In this document: positions 9,125 through 17,396 of the stretch, piece by piece | Position numbering within the stretch: the first letter of the stretch is position 1 | Layout of the letters: every line of letters starts with the position of its first letter | Source of the DNA: Gemmatimonadota bacterium | Lineage (GTDB): Bacteria > JAAXHH01 | DNA: 37,581 nt | Direction of reading: 5' to 3' | Assembly: GCA_009835325.1 (NCBI GenBank) | Contig: VXWP01000008.1 | Location: 1-37,581 of the forward strand | Translations under genes and position numbers: made by a program | The notes under the pieces: model-generated | Told to the model about the DNA's origin: nothing | The model's database searches: none | The model's input: only the letters and a program-made list of their open reading frames with translations

Positions 9125-9865
9125 ATGACTCTTGCGCGATTTGCACGTCTCGCGACGGTCGGGGCACTCGTGCTTCTGACGGCCGGTACGAACGCCCAGT
9201 CGATCGACGAGGCTCGGACCGCTTTCGAGGAAGGCCGCTTTCTCGAGGCGGCGGACCTGGCGGAAGCCTTCGGGACCTCCGTGGGCTACGCCCTGGCGGC
9301 GCAATCGCTCGCGGTGCACGGTCATTACATTGCGGCCGGTGATGATCGGAAGGGGTTCTTTGAACGTGCGATGAAACTCGGCGAGGAGGCGGTGCGCGCC
9401 GATTCGACCAATCAAGAAGCGTATTACCAGTCCGCGCACGCCGTTGGCCGGTATTCGCTGACGGTAGGCAGGTTTACGGCGCTTCGCCGGGGCCTGGCCG
9501 GCAAGGTCCGCGGACTGCTGGAGAGCGCGCTTGCCATCGATCCCGAATTCGCCGAGGCGCACATGGCCTTCGGGAGCTGGCATGCCGGTATCGCCCGAGC
9601 AGGGCGCGTGGCCCGGTTCCTGTACAAGGGAAACCGCGAGAGCGCGGTCATCCACTATGAGCGGGCGCTGGAGCTCGCGCCGGACTCGATGATCGTCCTG
9701 CTTGAATACGCGCTCAATTTACCCGATCTCGATAGTGAGGGCGGCCGGGAGCGTGCCGGGGAACTGCTGTCGAAGGCGGCCGGACTCCCGGCGCGGGACG
9801 CCTTCGAAGCGCTCATCCATGAGGATGTGCTGGAGGCCCTGGCGGAACACGAGAGCGGCGGGTAG
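9125..9865 (+). CDS. Exported TPR-like repeat protein
   Basis: A 246-residue protein with a Sec-type signal peptide (residues about 1-24, positively charged start, hydrophobic core, cleavage near TNAQS). The remainder is alpha-helical with degenerate tetratricopeptide patterns. Examples are 'ARTAFEEGRFLEAADLAEAF' near residue 30, 'ALAIDPEFAEAHMAFGSWH' near 138 and 'HYERALELAPDSMIVLLEYA' near 178. It is probably periplasmic. It starts 24 bases after the methyltransferase and ends one base before the convergent Rieske gene stop. In characterised bacterial sterol transport (Methylococcus Bst proteins), an RND protein works with a periplasmic binding protein and a TPR-containing outer-membrane partner. 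That makes this neighbour suggestive, but I see no direct homology evidence. It could equally be a generic scaffold. Confidence 0.75.
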   Translation: MTLARFARLATVGALVLLTAGTNAQSIDEARTAFEEGRFLEAADLAEAFGTSVGYALAAQSLAVHGHYIAAGDDRKGFFERAMKLGEEAVRADSTNQEAYYQSAHAVGRYSLTVGRFTALRRGLAGKVRGLLESALAIDPEFAEAHMAFGSWHAGIARAGRVARFLYKGNRESAVIHYERALELAPDSMIVLLEYALNLPDLDSEGGRERAGELLSKAAGLPARDAFEALIHEDVLEALAEHESGG

Positions 9866-9866
9866 C

Positions 9867-10934
9867 TCATCGGGCAGCGTAAAACTGCCGGCAGTAGCGA
9901 CGGTACAGGCCGATGGGGCCGTCGGCCGCGCACAGCCGGGGCGGCGTGCGAAACTGTTTCCGTTCCCAGATCACCACGTCCTGCAACACATCCCGCTTCT
10001 GCTGCGCCAGGAGGATCTGGTTCATCAGCCGCCGCCGCAGCTTCGACGGCAGGAATCCCAGGCCGGAGATGAACCGACGGGGCTTCCGGATCTCCCGCAG
10101 CTGGCTAACCAGCACGAGATCGATATACTTGCCGTCGACCGGGGTCGGAAGCACCCAGAGCCTGGCATGCATATCGATGGTCTTCTCATGGATTTCAACG
10201 AAAGAGTACCCCAGTCCGTGGATGTGTGTGACGGCCGAGACCTCGTAGACCAGGTCCTTGACACCCAGGACCCTGCGGACACGCTTAAAGTCGAAACAGC
10301 TCTTCAGGTAGGCACCTTCCACAGTGACTGAACCCACCGGGTTCACGTTGTCGTAGCCGTGCACGTAACGCAGGTGGCCGATGTCCACGGAGTTCTCCGC
10401 GGTTTCCTGGGGATGGCTGCGAAACCGGAGGGTCCGGAAACCCAGGTCGCCCCACTCGCTGCCGGCCGGCGGGTTGTCAGGCAGGAACCAGTGCGCGGGC
10501 CGACCGCCGAGCCCGTACCAGGCGAAGACCAGGCCGAGGATCTCTCGGGTCTCGTACACGGCCAGCCGGGCGGCTTTCGGCGCCGGGGCGTTGGGCGTCG
10601 CGACGCACTGCCCGGTCGTATCGAACTCGAACCCGTGGAACGGGCAGACCAGGCGACCGTCGCATACCTTGCCGCCGACCTTCGGCCCCAGGTCGGAACC
10701 CAGGTGCGGACACACGGCTTCGGCCACGCAGACCCGGCCTTCCTCGTCGCACCACGCGACGATATCCTCGCCCATCCACTGCTTCTCGATCAGTTTTTCC
10801 CGCCGCAGCGTTTTGCGGGTCGTGACCAGGTACCAGCCTTCCGGGAACGGATGAAGCCCATCCTTGCCTTGGCTGTCGGTGAGCCCGGTATCCGCGTCGG
10901 CCGCCGGCGTTGGGAACGTATCGGTTGTATGCAA
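9867..10934 (-). CDS. Rieske [2Fe-2S] non-heme iron oxygenase, possible sterol-type (KshA/DAF-36/SdmA-like)
   Basis: Terminal oxygenase component, 355 residues. The Rieske cluster motif is C75-P-H77 followed by C97-P-F-H100. The mononuclear iron site is D184-x2-H187-x4-H192 within 'ENSVDIGHLRYVH'. The sequence between them ('CPHLGSDLG', 'GGKV', 'CPFHGFEFDTTGQC') resembles cholesterol 7-desaturase (DAF-36/Neverland) and related steroid-acting Rieske enzymes more than aromatic-ring dioxygenases; this is judged by eye. The start is TTG at 10934 with a strong GGAGGA Shine-Dalgarno six bases upstream and a consensus promoter further up. A short Pro/Asp-rich N-terminus precedes the Rieske domain, and no transmembrane helix is obvious. 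It needs an electron-donating reductase, and none is recognisable here. It converges with the P450/SMT operon, which supports a shared substrate class but does not prove it. Confidence 0.85.
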   Translation of the reverse strand: MHTTDTFPTPAADADTGLTDSQGKDGLHPFPEGWYLVTTRKTLRREKLIEKQWMGEDIVAWCDEEGRVCVAEAVCPHLGSDLGPKVGGKVCDGRLVCPFHGFEFDTTGQCVATPNAPAPKAARLAVYETREILGLVFAWYGLGGRPAHWFLPDNPPAGSEWGDLGFRTLRFRSHPQETAENSVDIGHLRYVHGYDNVNPVGSVTVEGAYLKSCFDFKRVRRVLGVKDLVYEVSAVTHIHGLGYSFVEIHEKTIDMHARLWVLPTPVDGKYIDLVLVSQLREIRKPRRFISGLGFLPSKLRRRLMNQILLAQQKRDVLQDVVIWERKQFRTPPRLCAADGPIGLYRRYCRQFYAAR

Positions 10935-10962
10935 GGCCTATCCTCCAGTGTGCCACGTAAGT

Positions 10963-10991
10963 ATTATAACTACAAGGCGTTAACGCGACAA
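10963..10991 (-). promoter_or_regulatory. Predicted sigma70-type promoter for the Rieske oxygenase gene
   Basis: On the minus strand TTGTCG (10986-10991) and a perfect TATAAT (10963-10968) are separated by 17 bases. Transcription would start near 10956, giving a leader of about 22 bases that contains the GGAGGA ribosome site. The rest of the 189-base gap up to the upstream gene (10992-11123) has GC-rich short inverted repeats but no gene and no clear terminator. Confidence 0.6.
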
Positions 10992-11123
10992 GCAGGATTT
11001 GGTCCGAGCCGCTGGAGCGAAGTTGGGACAGGCGAAATCAGGGCCGGCTTCCCGTGGTCCGGCTTCCGGTGGACCGGCGAGTGCCGTAAGGAGGTTTGAG
11101 GCCCGGTCGAAACGAGGTCGAAC

Positions 11124-12512
11124 TCAGCTCTTCGCCTTCCGGAATCGCCAGCCGTGAAGTATCCGACCGTAGTAGTTAAACATCCGCCTGGCCTCGGGAT
11201 CGTCGAAGGGATAGTCCGCGCCGATCTGCCGGGCGGCGGCGAGGCCGGTCACGAAGCAGGTCTCCTGGCTGTTCACCAGGGTGTGGGCGCCGCAGTGCCA
11301 GGTCCGTCGCCTGCCCTGGATGAACCGGAACAGCTGGACGAGCCAGGCGACATGGCGCACGTCGTGTACGATGTGCTGGAACCAGCACTTTTTGACGATC
11401 TTCTGCTCATCGATCGGACTGACGGGGTTGTAGGTCACCAGGCAGGGTTTGTCGGACTGGTTGGCCCATGGCTGCTGGTTGTGCATAATGTAGGTGATTT
11501 CGTAGTTGTCCGGCCTGGCGCCGTACTGTTCGATGTGATTGCTCCGCGTCTCCAGCGGTCTCACTTCGTTTTCCGGCAGGACGGAGGCGTCCGAATGCAC
11601 GACCGTATGGTTGTGGAGTTCGCTTTCGTAGCGTATCGACGACAGAAGATAGCGTTCCAGGAACGTGGGCCGGTCGAGCAGCATCAGGGTCTGGTTCGCA
11701 TTGCACGCGAAGACCACCTCGTCAAATGTCTCCTCCACGCCGTCTGAGTCCTCGACCACGACGCAGTCTGACCGGCGGTGCACTTTACGCACCGGCCGGT
11801 TTAGGTATAATCTGTCCCGGAATCCGGCCGTCAGGTTCTCATAGATCCGTCGCGTGCCCTGGTCCCACGTCTGCATGGGTGTCGCGCGTTCGATGTCGAA
11901 GAACTCCAGGTACCGTGCGAAGAGGGCCGCCGGCATGTCGAACACGTTCGTGGCCATCAGGAAATTGACGAACATGGGCTTCAGGATCTTGTACCTGAAA
12001 TCCCCCGAAAAACCGCGGAGGTTAAGCACCGTCCCCATGCTGACGTAATTAAAGGGATTGATTGCATTGATCAGCCTCGACCGGGAACGGGTCAGCCGGC
12101 CGAACCGGTGGATACGCTTAAGGAGCCGTTGAAACCGGGCAATCTCGGGCTGCAGTTGCCGTCTGATTTCGGACTCGAAATCGTGGGCGTAAACCTGGCC
12201 GTGGTACTTGACGCTGTAGTTGAACCGGGTATCCAGCAGTTCGATGCCGAACCGGCGCATCAACAGCAGGATGTGGTGATAAACCGAAGGGATCAGCGCG
12301 GTAACGGATATGTCGAAGGGAATGGTGCCGCCGTCATCCTGCGGCATGTCGGCCGTAATCGCATTCCCGCCGACCTGGTCCCGGGCCTCGTACAGCCGGA
12401 AGTCAAACCGGTCCGGGTGGTGATGCAGCGCCCATGCGGCTCCGAGCCCGGATACTCCGCCGCCGATTATGGCGATTTGCTTCGGTTTTGTGTCTTCCCG
12501 GCCGTTCGTCAT
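11124..12512 (-). CDS. FAD-dependent oxidoreductase (amine oxidase/desaturase-like superfamily)
   Basis: A 462-residue flavoprotein. The N-terminal dinucleotide-binding motif is IAIIGGGVSGLGAAW (residues 13-27, GxGxxG at 17-22), with an acidic residue at the end of beta-2 (YEA, 41-43) followed by 'VGGNA'. This matches the COG2907-like/amine-oxidase superfamily that also contains carotenoid and sterol desaturase-type enzymes. Towards the C-terminus 'QETCFVTGLAAARQIGADYPF' looks like the second FAD-contact region. The start is ATG at 12512 with a TATAAA promoter upstream. It is the same strand as, and 189 bases from, the Rieske gene. Substrate is not recognisable; it could introduce a double bond or oxidise an alcohol or amine. 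A role as redox partner of the P450 or Rieske protein is unlikely, because no NAD(P)H-reductase architecture is seen. Confidence 0.8.
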   Translation of the reverse strand: MTNGREDTKPKQIAIIGGGVSGLGAAWALHHHPDRFDFRLYEARDQVGGNAITADMPQDDGGTIPFDISVTALIPSVYHHILLLMRRFGIELLDTRFNYSVKYHGQVYAHDFESEIRRQLQPEIARFQRLLKRIHRFGRLTRSRSRLINAINPFNYVSMGTVLNLRGFSGDFRYKILKPMFVNFLMATNVFDMPAALFARYLEFFDIERATPMQTWDQGTRRIYENLTAGFRDRLYLNRPVRKVHRRSDCVVVEDSDGVEETFDEVVFACNANQTLMLLDRPTFLERYLLSSIRYESELHNHTVVHSDASVLPENEVRPLETRSNHIEQYGARPDNYEITYIMHNQQPWANQSDKPCLVTYNPVSPIDEQKIVKKCWFQHIVHDVRHVAWLVQLFRFIQGRRRTWHCGAHTLVNSQETCFVTGLAAARQIGADYPFDDPEARRMFNYYGRILHGWRFRKAKS

Positions 12513-12539
12513 GCCCCTGCATCCTTTGAATGTCTTTCA

Positions 12540-12567
12540 TTTATAGCGGACATTCGGATCCGGTCAC
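12540..12567 (-). promoter_or_regulatory. Possible promoter for the FAD oxidoreductase gene
   Basis: On the minus strand GTGACC (12562-12567) and TATAAA (12540-12545) are 16 bases apart, upstream of the ATG at 12512. The -35 box is imperfect. It falls in the 61-base gap after the hyuB-like stop, so it would allow expression of the flavoprotein independently of the catabolic run upstream. Confidence 0.4.
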
Positions 12568-12573
12568 ATCTCA

Positions 12574-14265
12574 TCAGTTCGACGGTTTCCGGCCCTTCGT
12601 GCAGCGGTAGTGTTCGCCCGCCCTTTCCGGACTTACAAGCCCGTTCCGGACGTCCTCTGCCACCATTTCCGCTTCCCGTTCGGCCGGGTCGCCCCAGCCG
12701 CCTCCGCCGGGCGTCTCGATCCGCAGGATCTCGTTCCGGGACAGTTCGGTATGCGCCTTGGTCGGGATCTCCTTTTCGCGCCCTTCGGTGTCGATCACGT
12801 AACAGTGGGCACCCGTCGCGTTCCCTCCGCCTTCGAGTCCCCAGGGCGTGAACTTGCGGCGGTCGGAACCCAGCGTGATGATGGTGCGTTCGCCGAGGCA
12901 CTTAAGCTCCCGCATCATCCCGCACCCGCCGCGCCGGCGACCCGGTCCCTCGGTGTCCGGGATCAGGCCGTAACGCTCGACCCGGAGCGGATAGGTGCGT
13001 TCCATGATCTCGACCGGCGCGTTCCGGGTGTTGGTGAGGTGGGTGTGCACGCCGTCCTCGCCGTCGAGATCGGACATGGCGCCCTGCCCGCCCGCGTAGG
13101 TTTCCACGTAGTTGTAGTAATCGCCGGTGCCGGGATCGATCCCGCCGATGTTGACCAGGTTCATTTCCCCGCTGCAGGCCGCGCACACGCGGTCGGGCGC
13201 GGCGTGGTACAACGCGCCCATGAGCACGTCCACGACCCGCTGGTCCGTCAGGATGTTGGCATTGCCGATGGCCGCCGGGTAGGTAGCCTGCAGGATGGAG
13301 CCTTCGGGGGCGAAGATCTCCAGGGGCCGGTATGCCCCTGCGCAGGCCGGCAGATCCGGATCGATCACTGCCTTGCACACGTAGCTGATGCAGGATGCGG
13401 CCGCGGGCAGCCGGGCGTTCAGGGGACCCAGGACCTGGTCGCTGCACCCCGAGAAGTCCGCGCGCAGTTCGTCCCCCGAGATGGTCAGGGTCACCGCGAT
13501 CTTCACCGGTTCGTCGGTAACGCCGTCGTCGTCCAGGTAGTCTTCGAAAGTGTACTCGCCGTCGGGCAGTAACCGGATACCCGCGCGCATCCGTCGTTCG
13601 GCGTAGTCCTGGATTTCGTCCATGTAACGTATGACTTCATCGGGAGATTCCCGGGACATGAGATCGCTTACCCGTTGCTGGCCGATCTGGGCGCAGGCGA
13701 ACTGCGCCATGAGGTCGCCCCTTACCTCGTACTGCGTCCGCACGTTCTGGTTGATCAAGCGGTAGATCTCCTCGTCGAGCCGTCCCCCCTTGAAAATGGG
13801 CAGGGGCGGGATCTGCAGGCCCTCCTGGTAGATCTCCGTCACCCCGAAGGGCATGCTTCCGGGCGCGAACCCGCCCATGTCCACGTGATGGGCCGTCGAT
13901 GCCGCCAACGCCACAGGTCGGCCTTCATGGTAAATGGCGGATACCAGGGAGACATCCGGCAGATGACCCGGTCCCTCGGGATAGGGCAGGTTCGTGATGT
14001 AGACGTCGCCGGGCTTCATGGCCGACAGGGGATAGGCTTCCAGGATGGACCGGACCACGCCGGGCATCACGCCCAGGTGCAGGGGGACGCCCGATTCCGC
14101 CTGGGCCAGGATCTCCCCGGTGGGCTGCACGATGGCCGCGGAGCAGTCGCGCCGGTCCTTGATATTGGTGGAGTAGCTGGTGCGGATCAGCGCGGCACAC
14201 ATTTCCTCCGCGATGCCCGTCCACCGGTTGCGCATCAGTTCCAGGGTAATGGGGTCGGTCTTCAT
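12574..14265 (-). CDS. hyuB: Hydantoinase/oxoprolinase B-family subunit
   Basis: A 563-residue protein of the HyuB family (N-methylhydantoinase B, acetone carboxylase alpha, C-terminal part of 5-oxoprolinase). Typical features are the opening 'DPITLELMRNRW', then 'SYSTNIKDRRDCSAAIVQPTG', 'HLGVMPGVVRSIL', the 'PGDVYITNLPYPEGPGHLPD' metal-region motif and the Gly-rich ending 'ETPGGGGWGDP'. It forms an ATP-dependent amidohydrolase complex with the A subunit, typically opening a cyclic amide such as hydantoin or 5-oxoproline. Its start overlaps the A-subunit stop by ATGA, which suggests coupled translation and equal stoichiometry. It is the last gene of the seven-gene minus-strand run. Which ring or ketone is processed is not visible; acetone-carboxylase-like chemistry is a less likely alternative because no gamma subunit is present. 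Confidence 0.92.
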   Translation of the reverse strand: MKTDPITLELMRNRWTGIAEEMCAALIRTSYSTNIKDRRDCSAAIVQPTGEILAQAESGVPLHLGVMPGVVRSILEAYPLSAMKPGDVYITNLPYPEGPGHLPDVSLVSAIYHEGRPVALAASTAHHVDMGGFAPGSMPFGVTEIYQEGLQIPPLPIFKGGRLDEEIYRLINQNVRTQYEVRGDLMAQFACAQIGQQRVSDLMSRESPDEVIRYMDEIQDYAERRMRAGIRLLPDGEYTFEDYLDDDGVTDEPVKIAVTLTISGDELRADFSGCSDQVLGPLNARLPAAASCISYVCKAVIDPDLPACAGAYRPLEIFAPEGSILQATYPAAIGNANILTDQRVVDVLMGALYHAAPDRVCAACSGEMNLVNIGGIDPGTGDYYNYVETYAGGQGAMSDLDGEDGVHTHLTNTRNAPVEIMERTYPLRVERYGLIPDTEGPGRRRGGCGMMRELKCLGERTIITLGSDRRKFTPWGLEGGGNATGAHCYVIDTEGREKEIPTKAHTELSRNEILRIETPGGGGWGDPAEREAEMVAEDVRNGLVSPERAGEHYRCTKGRKPSN

Positions 14266-16304
14266 GTCGAATTAAGCCCGGTTATGGTGATCTGTTCCCA
14301 TTCGTCGACGCATGCGGCCTGCCCGGGTCCGATCAACGTCGTGGAATCGAGTTGTTCGACGATGGCCGGACCGTCGATCCGCTGTCCGGGAAGCAAGCCG
14401 GTCCTGCCGTATACCGGCGTGTCCATCCAGGCGCCCGCGAAGTAGACCGGGCGGGTGACGAAGGGTGCGACCCGTTCGGATGCGCCCCGTCCCGCCGGCT
14501 TCCTGCGGTCATCCGAAATGGGCAATTCCGCGGAAACCCACACGTTGACGAGTTGAACGCGCTGGTCGCGACGCGCGAATCCGTACTGCCGCTCGTGTTC
14601 GAGGTGAAAGGCCGATTCAAGCAGGGCCAGGTCGACGGCGCCCTCGGGCAGATCGATGGGGATGTCGTATCCCTGTCCAGCGTACCGCAGCCCCACGCGC
14701 CGGCTGATGACGGGATCGTTTCCCTCCGAGGACATGGCCAGATCCTCTATCGCCTGTGCCGTAAGCTCGCCGAGCATCGTTTCGAATCGCTCCGCTTCGA
14801 TCCGGTCCAGCAGTTCCACGTGGGTCTGGATCCGGTCCGTCCGCAGGTTGGAAAACACCAGGCCCTCGGCGGAGGCGACCCCGGGGGCGAGCGGGATGAC
14901 CACGTCGCGTATCCCCAGTTCCCGGGCGAGTTCAACGCCGTGGAGCGGTCCCGCGCCTCCGAAGGGTACCAGGGTGAAAAGACGGGGATCGTACCCGCGC
15001 TCCACGGTAAGCTTGCGGATGGCCGCCGTCATGGAGGCGTTGATGACCCGGATGATTCCTTCGGCGGCCTCCTCGACCGTGCATTGCAGGCCGGCGGCGA
15101 TCTTCTCCTGGATGACCCGCCGCGCGGCCGCCGGGTCCAGGTGGATGGCGCCGCCCAGCAGGCTGTCCGTGGAAAGCCGGCCCAGGACCAGGTTCGCGTC
15201 CGTCACCGTGGGTTCGCTGCCGCCGGTCTGGTAGCAGGCAGGACCCGGTTCCGCCCCTGCCGATTGCGGTCCCACGCGCAGGGCGCCGCCCGAATCGATC
15301 CACGCGATGCTCCCGCCGCCCGCGCCGATCGTGTGGATGTCCATCATGGGCGCTTTCAGGGCCAGGCCGTCGATTTCAGCATGCTTCGCGAAGGCGATGG
15401 TGCCTTCGTGAATCATAGCCACGTCGAAACTTGTACCGCCCATGTCGGCCGTGATTACGTTGGACCGGCCGAGCCGCTGGCCAATCTCGTCTCCGGCCAC
15501 CACGCCGCCGGCCGGTCCCGACAGGATCGTATGTACGCAGTGATCCGCAGCGTCCCGGGCCGAGGTAACTCCACCGTTGGATTTCATGACGTAGAGCGGC
15601 GCTTCGACAGCGGCGTCCGACAGGGCGTCGTTCACCCGCTTCAGGTAGTTCGTCATCACCGGCTGCACGTAGGCGTTCATGGCACAGGTGCTGAACCGTT
15701 CGTATTCGCCCTCTTCGCGGCTCATATCTGAGGAAAGACAAACCGTGGCGTCCGGCAGAGCCTGCCGCAACCCGTTGCCGACCGACCGCTCATGACCGGG
15801 GTCGATGTGGCTGTGGAGGAATCCGATGCCCACCGCTTCGATGCCGTCCTTCCTGAGCGCTTCGATCAGTTCGTTCAGCCGGTCCCGGTCTATGGGCAGG
15901 GCTTCCGTACCATCGTGAAGCATTCGTTCCGGAAGCTCATACCGCAGGGCACGGGGCACGAGGGCCGGCGTTCGGCGAACACGCATGTTGTACAGGTGGG
16001 GCCGGTCCTGCCGCTGAATGTGAAGCACGTCCCGGAACCCTTCGGTCGTAATGAATGCGGTGCGTGCACCCTTTCGCTGCAGGATGGTGTTGGTGGCCAC
16101 CGTGGTGCCGTGGATCAGGAACCGGACATCCGCGCTGTCGTATCCGGCCCGTGCGACGAGTTCGCTGACGCCTTCCACCAACGCGCGGCTCGGATCGTCC
16201 GGCGTACTCGGCACCTTGTGGAACGCCAGCCTTCCCGTTTCGGGATCGGACAGGACGAGATCGGTAAACGTGCCGCCCGTGTCTATGGCGATGCGAACGC
16301 TCAT
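14262..16304 (-). CDS. hyuA: Hydantoinase/oxoprolinase A-family subunit
   Basis: A 680-residue ATP-binding subunit of the HyuA family. The N-terminal phosphate-binding segment 'IAIDTGGTFTDLVL' (residues 5-18), the 'HGTTVATNTILQRKGA' segment (69-84) and 'LSGPAGGVVAG' with 'TADMGGTSFDVAMI' in the middle are all hallmarks of the family's actin-like ATPase fold. The mid-region also shows 'IGAGGGSIAW' and 'GPACY'. It would couple ATP hydrolysis to ring opening together with the B subunit whose gene overlaps it. The upstream dehydrogenase gene ends six bases before its start. The length is normal for a separate A subunit (fused 5-oxoprolinases are near 1280 residues). Substrate is unassigned; the operon context suggests a lactam or hydantoin arising in an organic-acid or sugar-acid pathway. 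Confidence 0.93.
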   Translation of the reverse strand: MSVRIAIDTGGTFTDLVLSDPETGRLAFHKVPSTPDDPSRALVEGVSELVARAGYDSADVRFLIHGTTVATNTILQRKGARTAFITTEGFRDVLHIQRQDRPHLYNMRVRRTPALVPRALRYELPERMLHDGTEALPIDRDRLNELIEALRKDGIEAVGIGFLHSHIDPGHERSVGNGLRQALPDATVCLSSDMSREEGEYERFSTCAMNAYVQPVMTNYLKRVNDALSDAAVEAPLYVMKSNGGVTSARDAADHCVHTILSGPAGGVVAGDEIGQRLGRSNVITADMGGTSFDVAMIHEGTIAFAKHAEIDGLALKAPMMDIHTIGAGGGSIAWIDSGGALRVGPQSAGAEPGPACYQTGGSEPTVTDANLVLGRLSTDSLLGGAIHLDPAAARRVIQEKIAAGLQCTVEEAAEGIIRVINASMTAAIRKLTVERGYDPRLFTLVPFGGAGPLHGVELARELGIRDVVIPLAPGVASAEGLVFSNLRTDRIQTHVELLDRIEAERFETMLGELTAQAIEDLAMSSEGNDPVISRRVGLRYAGQGYDIPIDLPEGAVDLALLESAFHLEHERQYGFARRDQRVQLVNVWVSAELPISDDRRKPAGRGASERVAPFVTRPVYFAGAWMDTPVYGRTGLLPGQRIDGPAIVEQLDSTTLIGPGQAACVDEWEQITITGLNST

Positions 16305-16310
16305 GGCGGG

Positions 16311-17369
16311 TCAGACCGTGTTTTCGTCCAGCGGGAAGTCGATGCGCACGTTGCCGTGCTTCTGCGACGCGAGAAACCCCAGGATGATCTCAAGGGTATT
16401 TCGGGCCGCGCGCGGCGGGGAAACGGTCTCGCCGCCGTTTTCCATGACGTGGACGAGGTCCCGGATAGCCGCCGTGGAATAGTAGTGGGTCGGACCCTTG
16501 GGGGCGATGGTCTGGATGCCGTTTCCCGTATCGAGCTCGTAGAAGTCCTCGTGGACGAACATCCATCCATCCGTGCCGTCGAGCTGGTATCCGCCCCGGC
16601 ATTCCCTGCCCTTGGAACCGTTGTAGAAGGCCCGTACGCCGTTCTTGAAATGGATGAAGCCGGAGCAGCCCGGCTCCAGGTCCGCGTTCCGGCCGCCGTC
16701 GCCCTGGTAGGGCCAGTAGTCCTCGTAGCCCTCGTCGAGCTCGGCGAAGACCCACGCGGGCTCCGATCCCGCGAGATAGCAGGTCATGTCGATCATGTGG
16801 GTGCCGTTTCGGAACAGAATGGCCCGGGGACCGCCGAAGTTGAGCACGATGCGTTGCAACGCGCCGATCGCGCCCTCGTCGAGGAGCTGCTTGACTTCCC
16901 GGTATACCTGACTCCAGCGACGGGTGTGGTTGATGTTCATGGGAACGTTCCGGCTTTCCACCGCGGCGATCATGCGGTCGGCGTCCGCGAGGGAGGTCGC
17001 GATCGGTTTTTCGCAGTAAATGCCCCGGACGCCCGCCGCGACGCCGTCCACCACGATGTCCGCGTGGCGGTGGTCCGACGTCACCACGCTCAGGATGTCG
17101 GGTTTGCAGGCTTCCAGCATCTCCCGGTAGTCCTTGAATCCCCGCAGACCCGGGAAAGTATCCGACCAATCCCTGAGGGTGTCCTGCAGGAGGTCTTCCT
17201 TCAGGTCGCAGACACCGACCACCTCTGTATTCGGCAGGAGGGCATAGGCCGGTACATGGCGGTTGGGCATCTCATGGCCTATTCCGTGGTCGCCGTCGAC
17301 CGGGGGGCTTCCCGCCCCGATACCGCTCAAGCCCACCACGCAGGCCCTGTAGGTCCTTTCGTCAGCCAT
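16311..17369 (-). CDS. Gfo/Idh/MocA-family NAD(P)-dependent dehydrogenase
   Basis: A 352-residue oxidoreductase. The N-terminal Rossmann domain starts 'RACVVGLSGIGAG', a less regular glycine loop than usual with an insertion before the helix. It carries the diagnostic 'YCEKPIA' motif near residue 120 and the follow-on 'NHTRRWSQVYREVKQLLDEG' segment. The C-terminal alpha/beta domain contains 'RNGTHMIDMTCYLAG', which supplies the catalytic-region His and Asp of the family. Members oxidise sugars, inositols or sugar acids at a hydroxyl or epimerise via a keto intermediate. It lies 6 bases upstream of hyuA and 27 bases downstream of the enolase-superfamily gene, consistent with a catabolic operon. 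Precise substrate cannot be read from sequence. Confidence 0.92.
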   Translation of the reverse strand: MADERTYRACVVGLSGIGAGSPPVDGDHGIGHEMPNRHVPAYALLPNTEVVGVCDLKEDLLQDTLRDWSDTFPGLRGFKDYREMLEACKPDILSVVTSDHRHADIVVDGVAAGVRGIYCEKPIATSLADADRMIAAVESRNVPMNINHTRRWSQVYREVKQLLDEGAIGALQRIVLNFGGPRAILFRNGTHMIDMTCYLAGSEPAWVFAELDEGYEDYWPYQGDGGRNADLEPGCSGFIHFKNGVRAFYNGSKGRECRGGYQLDGTDGWMFVHEDFYELDTGNGIQTIAPKGPTHYYSTAAIRDLVHVMENGGETVSPPRAARNTLEIILGFLASQKHGNVRIDFPLDENTV

Positions 17370-17396
17370 GGCTGTCCTTTCTGAGGTTAGGTGTGT

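Noticed and set aside
11040-11075. GC-rich inverted repeats that could be a terminator after the FAD oxidoreductase gene
   Set aside because: The stem is about five base pairs and no T-run follows, so a terminator call is not supported.
12574-16304. Assignment of HyuA/HyuB as 5-oxoprolinase or acetone carboxylase
   Set aside because: The subunits are separate and no gamma subunit is present. Sequence alone does not separate hydantoinase from related substrates, so only the family is given.
15792-17384. Long open plus-strand frame (about 530 codons) across hyuA and the Gfo/Idh/MocA gene
   Set aside because: It runs antisense to two clear family members, has no recognisable motif, and is explained by high GC content and codon bias.
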